NCBI GenBank assembly: GCA_937884735.1 | Contig: CAKZYI010000264.1 | Span: 1-5,872 of the forward strand | DNA: 5,872 nt | Origin: an uncultured Pleurocapsa sp. | Lineage (GTDB): Bacteria > Cyanobacteriota > Cyanobacteriia > Cyanobacteriales > Xenococcaceae | Direction of reading: 5' to 3' | Shown here: positions 5,701 through 5,872 of the stretch, one piece after another | How positions within the stretch are numbered: position 1 is the stretch's first letter | Layout of the letters: every line of letters starts with the position of its first letter | Notes under the pieces: model-generated | What the model saw: only the letters and a program-made list of their open reading frames with translations | The model's database searches: none | Told to the model about the DNA's origin: nothing | Position numbers and translations under genes: made by a program

Positions 5701-5872
5701 ATGACTAAATATCAAGTTGGAGGAAGCCTCAATGTTAAGGATGCTACTTATGTAAAGAGAAAAGCAGATAAAGAACTGTATCAAGCTTTATTAAATGGTG
5801 AATTTTGCTACGTTTTTAACTGTCGTCAGATGGGTAAATCGAGTTTGCGGGTTCGCACCAAAAGCCTTTTAG
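5701..5872 (+). CDS. AAA-like domain protein, N-terminal fragment (cut by window end)
   Basis: An open frame begins at ATG 5701 and runs off the window; 57 codons are visible. The N-terminus YQVGGSL (4-10), then TYVKRKADKELYQALLNGEF (16-35) and CYVFNCRQMGKSSLRVRT (36-53), is the typical opening of the cyanobacterial AAA-like ATPase family (Pfam AAA_35). RQMGKSS at 43-49 is its nucleotide-binding loop, a Walker A variant lacking the first Gly. Known relatives are often large proteins in which this NTPase-like module is joined to WD40, TPR, CHAT, TIR or signalling domains, but what follows here cannot be seen. It is divergent from dprA, with which no functional link is evident. Start choice is supported by the match from the first residues of the family. 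Family call is confident; function is unknown. Confidence 0.82.
   Translation, partial: MTKYQVGGSLNVKDATYVKRKADKELYQALLNGEFCYVFNCRQMGKSSLRVRTKSLL

Noticed and set aside
1..5872. Search for CRISPR array, tRNA, insertion sequence or attachment sites
   Set aside because: No regularly spaced repeats, cloverleaf, transposase frame or flanking duplications were seen; the genes read as core chromosomal ones.

Overview
The window reads as ordinary chromosomal DNA from a cyanobacterium. The main evidence is seven exact copies of the cyanobacterial HIP1 palindrome GCGATCGC in 5.9 kb, where chance would give far fewer than one. Other support comes from a short Fur paralogue of the cyanobacterial FurB/Zur type, the stand-alone PurS/PurQ form of FGAM synthetase, and the start of an AAA-like gene of a kind multiplied in cyanobacteria. 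The DNA is moderately AT-rich. Genus cannot be decided from what is visible.

Left part (1-2422): a zinc-uptake-regulator-like gene (zur, minus strand) is divergent from a tight plus-strand cluster of purS, purQ and a D-hexose-6-phosphate mutarotase gene. Gaps in the cluster are 24 and 26 nt, so it is probably one transcription unit. PurS and PurQ are two of the three parts of FGAM synthetase, the fourth step of de novo purine synthesis; the large subunit PurL is not in the window. The mutarotase interconverts hexose-6-phosphate anomers and has no direct link to purines beyond feeding sugar phosphate metabolism. The zur-purS gap carries a degenerate heptanucleotide tandem repeat and a short 10/11-bp direct repeat.

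Middle (2423-2503): a short convergent gap holds two overlapping hairpins that share one arm. It probably ends transcription from both sides.

Right part (2504-5547): on the minus strand, dprA (the DNA-processing protein that loads RecA in natural transformation) is followed by a TpsB/ShlB/FhaC-type outer-membrane transporter with a signal peptide, POTRA domains and a 16-strand-type barrel. The transporter has no exoprotein partner in the window.

Right edge (5548-5872): a 153-nt divergent spacer leads to the first 57 codons of an AAA-like ATPase gene that runs off the window. The same 9-mer, AGTAGCAAT, lies just upstream of both divergent start codons. I see no CRISPR array, tRNA, rRNA or insertion sequence. 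Nothing visible amounts to a complete undescribed system; the best candidate is the truncated AAA-like gene, whose C-terminal part lies outside.
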